Positions 5,426 to 6,112 of a stretch of DNA of 6,112 nt are shown here, piece after piece. Source of the stretch: JALYSX01 sp035544315 (lineage in GTDB: Bacteria > Vulcanimicrobiota > Vulcanimicrobiia > Vulcanimicrobiales > Vulcanimicrobiaceae). Position 1 is the stretch's first letter, and each line of letters begins with the position of its first letter. The stretch lies in NCBI GenBank assembly GCA_035544315.1, contig DATKGB010000241.1, positions 1 through 6,112 of the forward strand. Direction: 5' to 3'. The notes under the pieces are model-generated. The model ran no database searches. It had not been told where the DNA came from and was given only the letters and a program-made list of their open reading frames with translations. The position numbers and the translations under genes are program-made.

Positions 5426-5889
5426 AACGCGTAATCGATGATAAACGCCGCTAGGATGCCTACCGTAATCGCGAATTGGTAGAGCGATACGAGGCCGCCG
5501 CGAAATGCTGCCGGTGAGACTTCCGAAACGTACAACGGCGAAACGACCGATGCAAAGCCGATCGCGATGCCGACGATCGCACGCGCGAGCAACAGCGTCG
5601 CGATGGTCGGCGCGAAAGCCGATGCCAAGGCGCCAACGCCGAAGATGATGCCGGCAGCCAACAGCGTCCGCCGCCGACCGAAACGATCGGCCAGATAGCC
5701 GGCACTTCCGGCGCCGAGAATGCAGCCGATCAGCACCACGCTGATGACGAACTCTTGCAAGTGAATCGGCAGTTGGAAGCCCTTGGTGATGAACAGCACC
5801 GCGCCCGAGATCACGCCGGTATCGTAGCCGAAGAGCAGGCCGCCCAGTGCCGCGATCGCCGCGGCCATCAGCACGAACGGTCTAATCAC
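5422..5889 (-). pseudogene. Sugar-porter MFS transporter, N-terminal fragment (TM1-5)
   Basis: 155 residues from GTG 5889, which overlaps the zinc-ribbon stop by 8 nt; ATG 5868 (Met8) is an alternative start. It carries the N-terminal half of a proton-sugar symporter: GGLLFGYDTGVISGA in TM1 (16-30), TM2 ending in the YLADRFGRRR motif (65-74), TM3 (75-93), TM4 with PLYVSEVSPAAFRG (118-131), and TM5 with YQFAITVGI (137-145) ending IIDYAF. A TGA (5424-5422) stops it exactly where TM6 should begin. The next 5 nt already enter TM10 in another frame, so TM6, the central loop with PESPRW, and TM7-9 with the QQ-x-T-G-x-N motif are absent. Intact relatives import monosaccharides such as xylose, arabinose or glucose. 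As it stands the product should not function. Confidence 0.82.
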
Positions 5890-5992
5890 CGCAGCAGTTT
5901 GCCAGCAGTTGGCCGCAGGTCGCGCAGAAATATTTGCACTTTTTATAGATCACGCGTACGCCCCCGCATCGATAGCAACGCAGCTCGTCCAT
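5882..5992 (-). CDS. 36-residue zinc-ribbon protein
   Basis: Start at ATG 5992, chosen because GAAGGG lies 6 nt before it (6004-5999). A GTG at 6067 and the open frame to the right edge would add an arginine- and proline-rich extension, so a longer form is possible. The protein reads MDELRCYRCGG...KKCKYFCATCGQ...ANCCGD: Cys6-x2-Cys9 and Cys23-x2-Cys26 make a rubredoxin-type zinc ribbon with 13 residues between knuckles; Cys19, Cys33 and Cys34 are additional. Such mini zinc ribbons bind nucleic acid or a protein partner; the partner is unknown. Its last codons overlap the transporter start (GGTGATTAG), so it heads the minus-strand run. Confidence 0.6.
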   Translation of the reverse strand: MDELRCYRCGGVRVIYKKCKYFCATCGQLLANCCGD

Positions 5993-6112
5993 CTTGGGCC
6001 CTTCGCCTGACGGCGGGCGCTCGCCTACCGGCTGCCGAAAGCGCTTGCGTGGACCTCGACGACGCACTAGCGTATGCCGCCAAGCACGAACTGCACGCGC
6101 TCCTTCCTTCCC
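5993..6112. other. Right edge, no gene called with confidence
   Basis: On the minus strand the zinc-ribbon frame stays open to the edge. On the plus strand a frame from GTG 6049 to the edge reads VDLDDALAYAAKHELHALLP, which looks like an amphipathic helix and could be the start of a divergent gene, but it has no Shine-Dalgarno and only 21 codons are visible. I see no clear promoter for the minus-strand run here. Confidence 0.3.

Noticed and set aside
5405..5445. Programmed -1 frameshift joining the two transporter fragments
   Set aside because: The site (GCG-TTT-TGA) is not a proper slippery heptamer, and even a perfect frameshift would leave TM6-TM9 missing.
6049..6112. Divergent plus-strand gene starting at GTG 6049
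   Set aside because: Only 21 codons are visible and there is no ribosome-binding site; helix-like composition alone is not enough.

Overview
The window is about 6.1 kb of GC-rich bacterial chromosome, densely packed with mostly minus-strand genes and carrying no RNA gene, CRISPR array or insertion sequence that I can see. Gene content (BNR/Asp-box secreted protein, secreted hypotheticals with Sec signals, thiol peroxidase, Xi-class glutathione transferase, sugar-porter remnant) and promoters placed directly on the start codon fit a free-living soil-type bacterium. A deep-branching, high-GC phylum such as Eremiobacterota/Vulcanimicrobiota or a relative is possible, but this is a weak inference from style, not a demonstrated assignment.

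Left part (1-2804, all minus strand): the 5' three-quarters-kilobase of a large secreted Asp-box beta-propeller protein runs off the left edge. Upstream of it lie two small secreted proteins of unknown function (945-1442 and 1543-1995), partly AT-richer than the rest. Then comes a 266-residue secreted conserved hypothetical (1992-2792), whose stop codon overlaps the start of the small gene after it in a GTGA arrangement. The propeller gene and the 266-residue gene each have the same promoter-like arrangement, TATGAT then exactly 6 nt then ATG-AAG, which predicts leaderless mRNAs.

Middle (2877-3356, plus strand): a 2-Cys, non-selenium glutathione-peroxidase-family enzyme, divergent from the 266-residue gene and convergent with the next cluster.

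Right part (3396-5992, all minus strand): a tightly spaced run read from right to left. It holds a 36-residue zinc-ribbon protein, a broken sugar-porter MFS gene that lacks its middle third to half and changes frame at the scar, a secreted OB-fold-like protein, a GreA/GreB C-terminal-domain protein without room for the usual coiled coil, and a glutathionyl-hydroquinone reductase. Spacings of -8, 34, 6 and 4 nt suggest one transcript. The shared theme I can defend is thiol/peroxide and quinone detoxification by the two redox enzymes that converge at 3356/3396; the other members do not make an obvious pathway.

I do not see a clearly new multi-gene system. The best leads are the paired leaderless promoters, the internally deleted transporter, the coiled-coil-less Gre-like protein and the two AT-richer secreted orphans.
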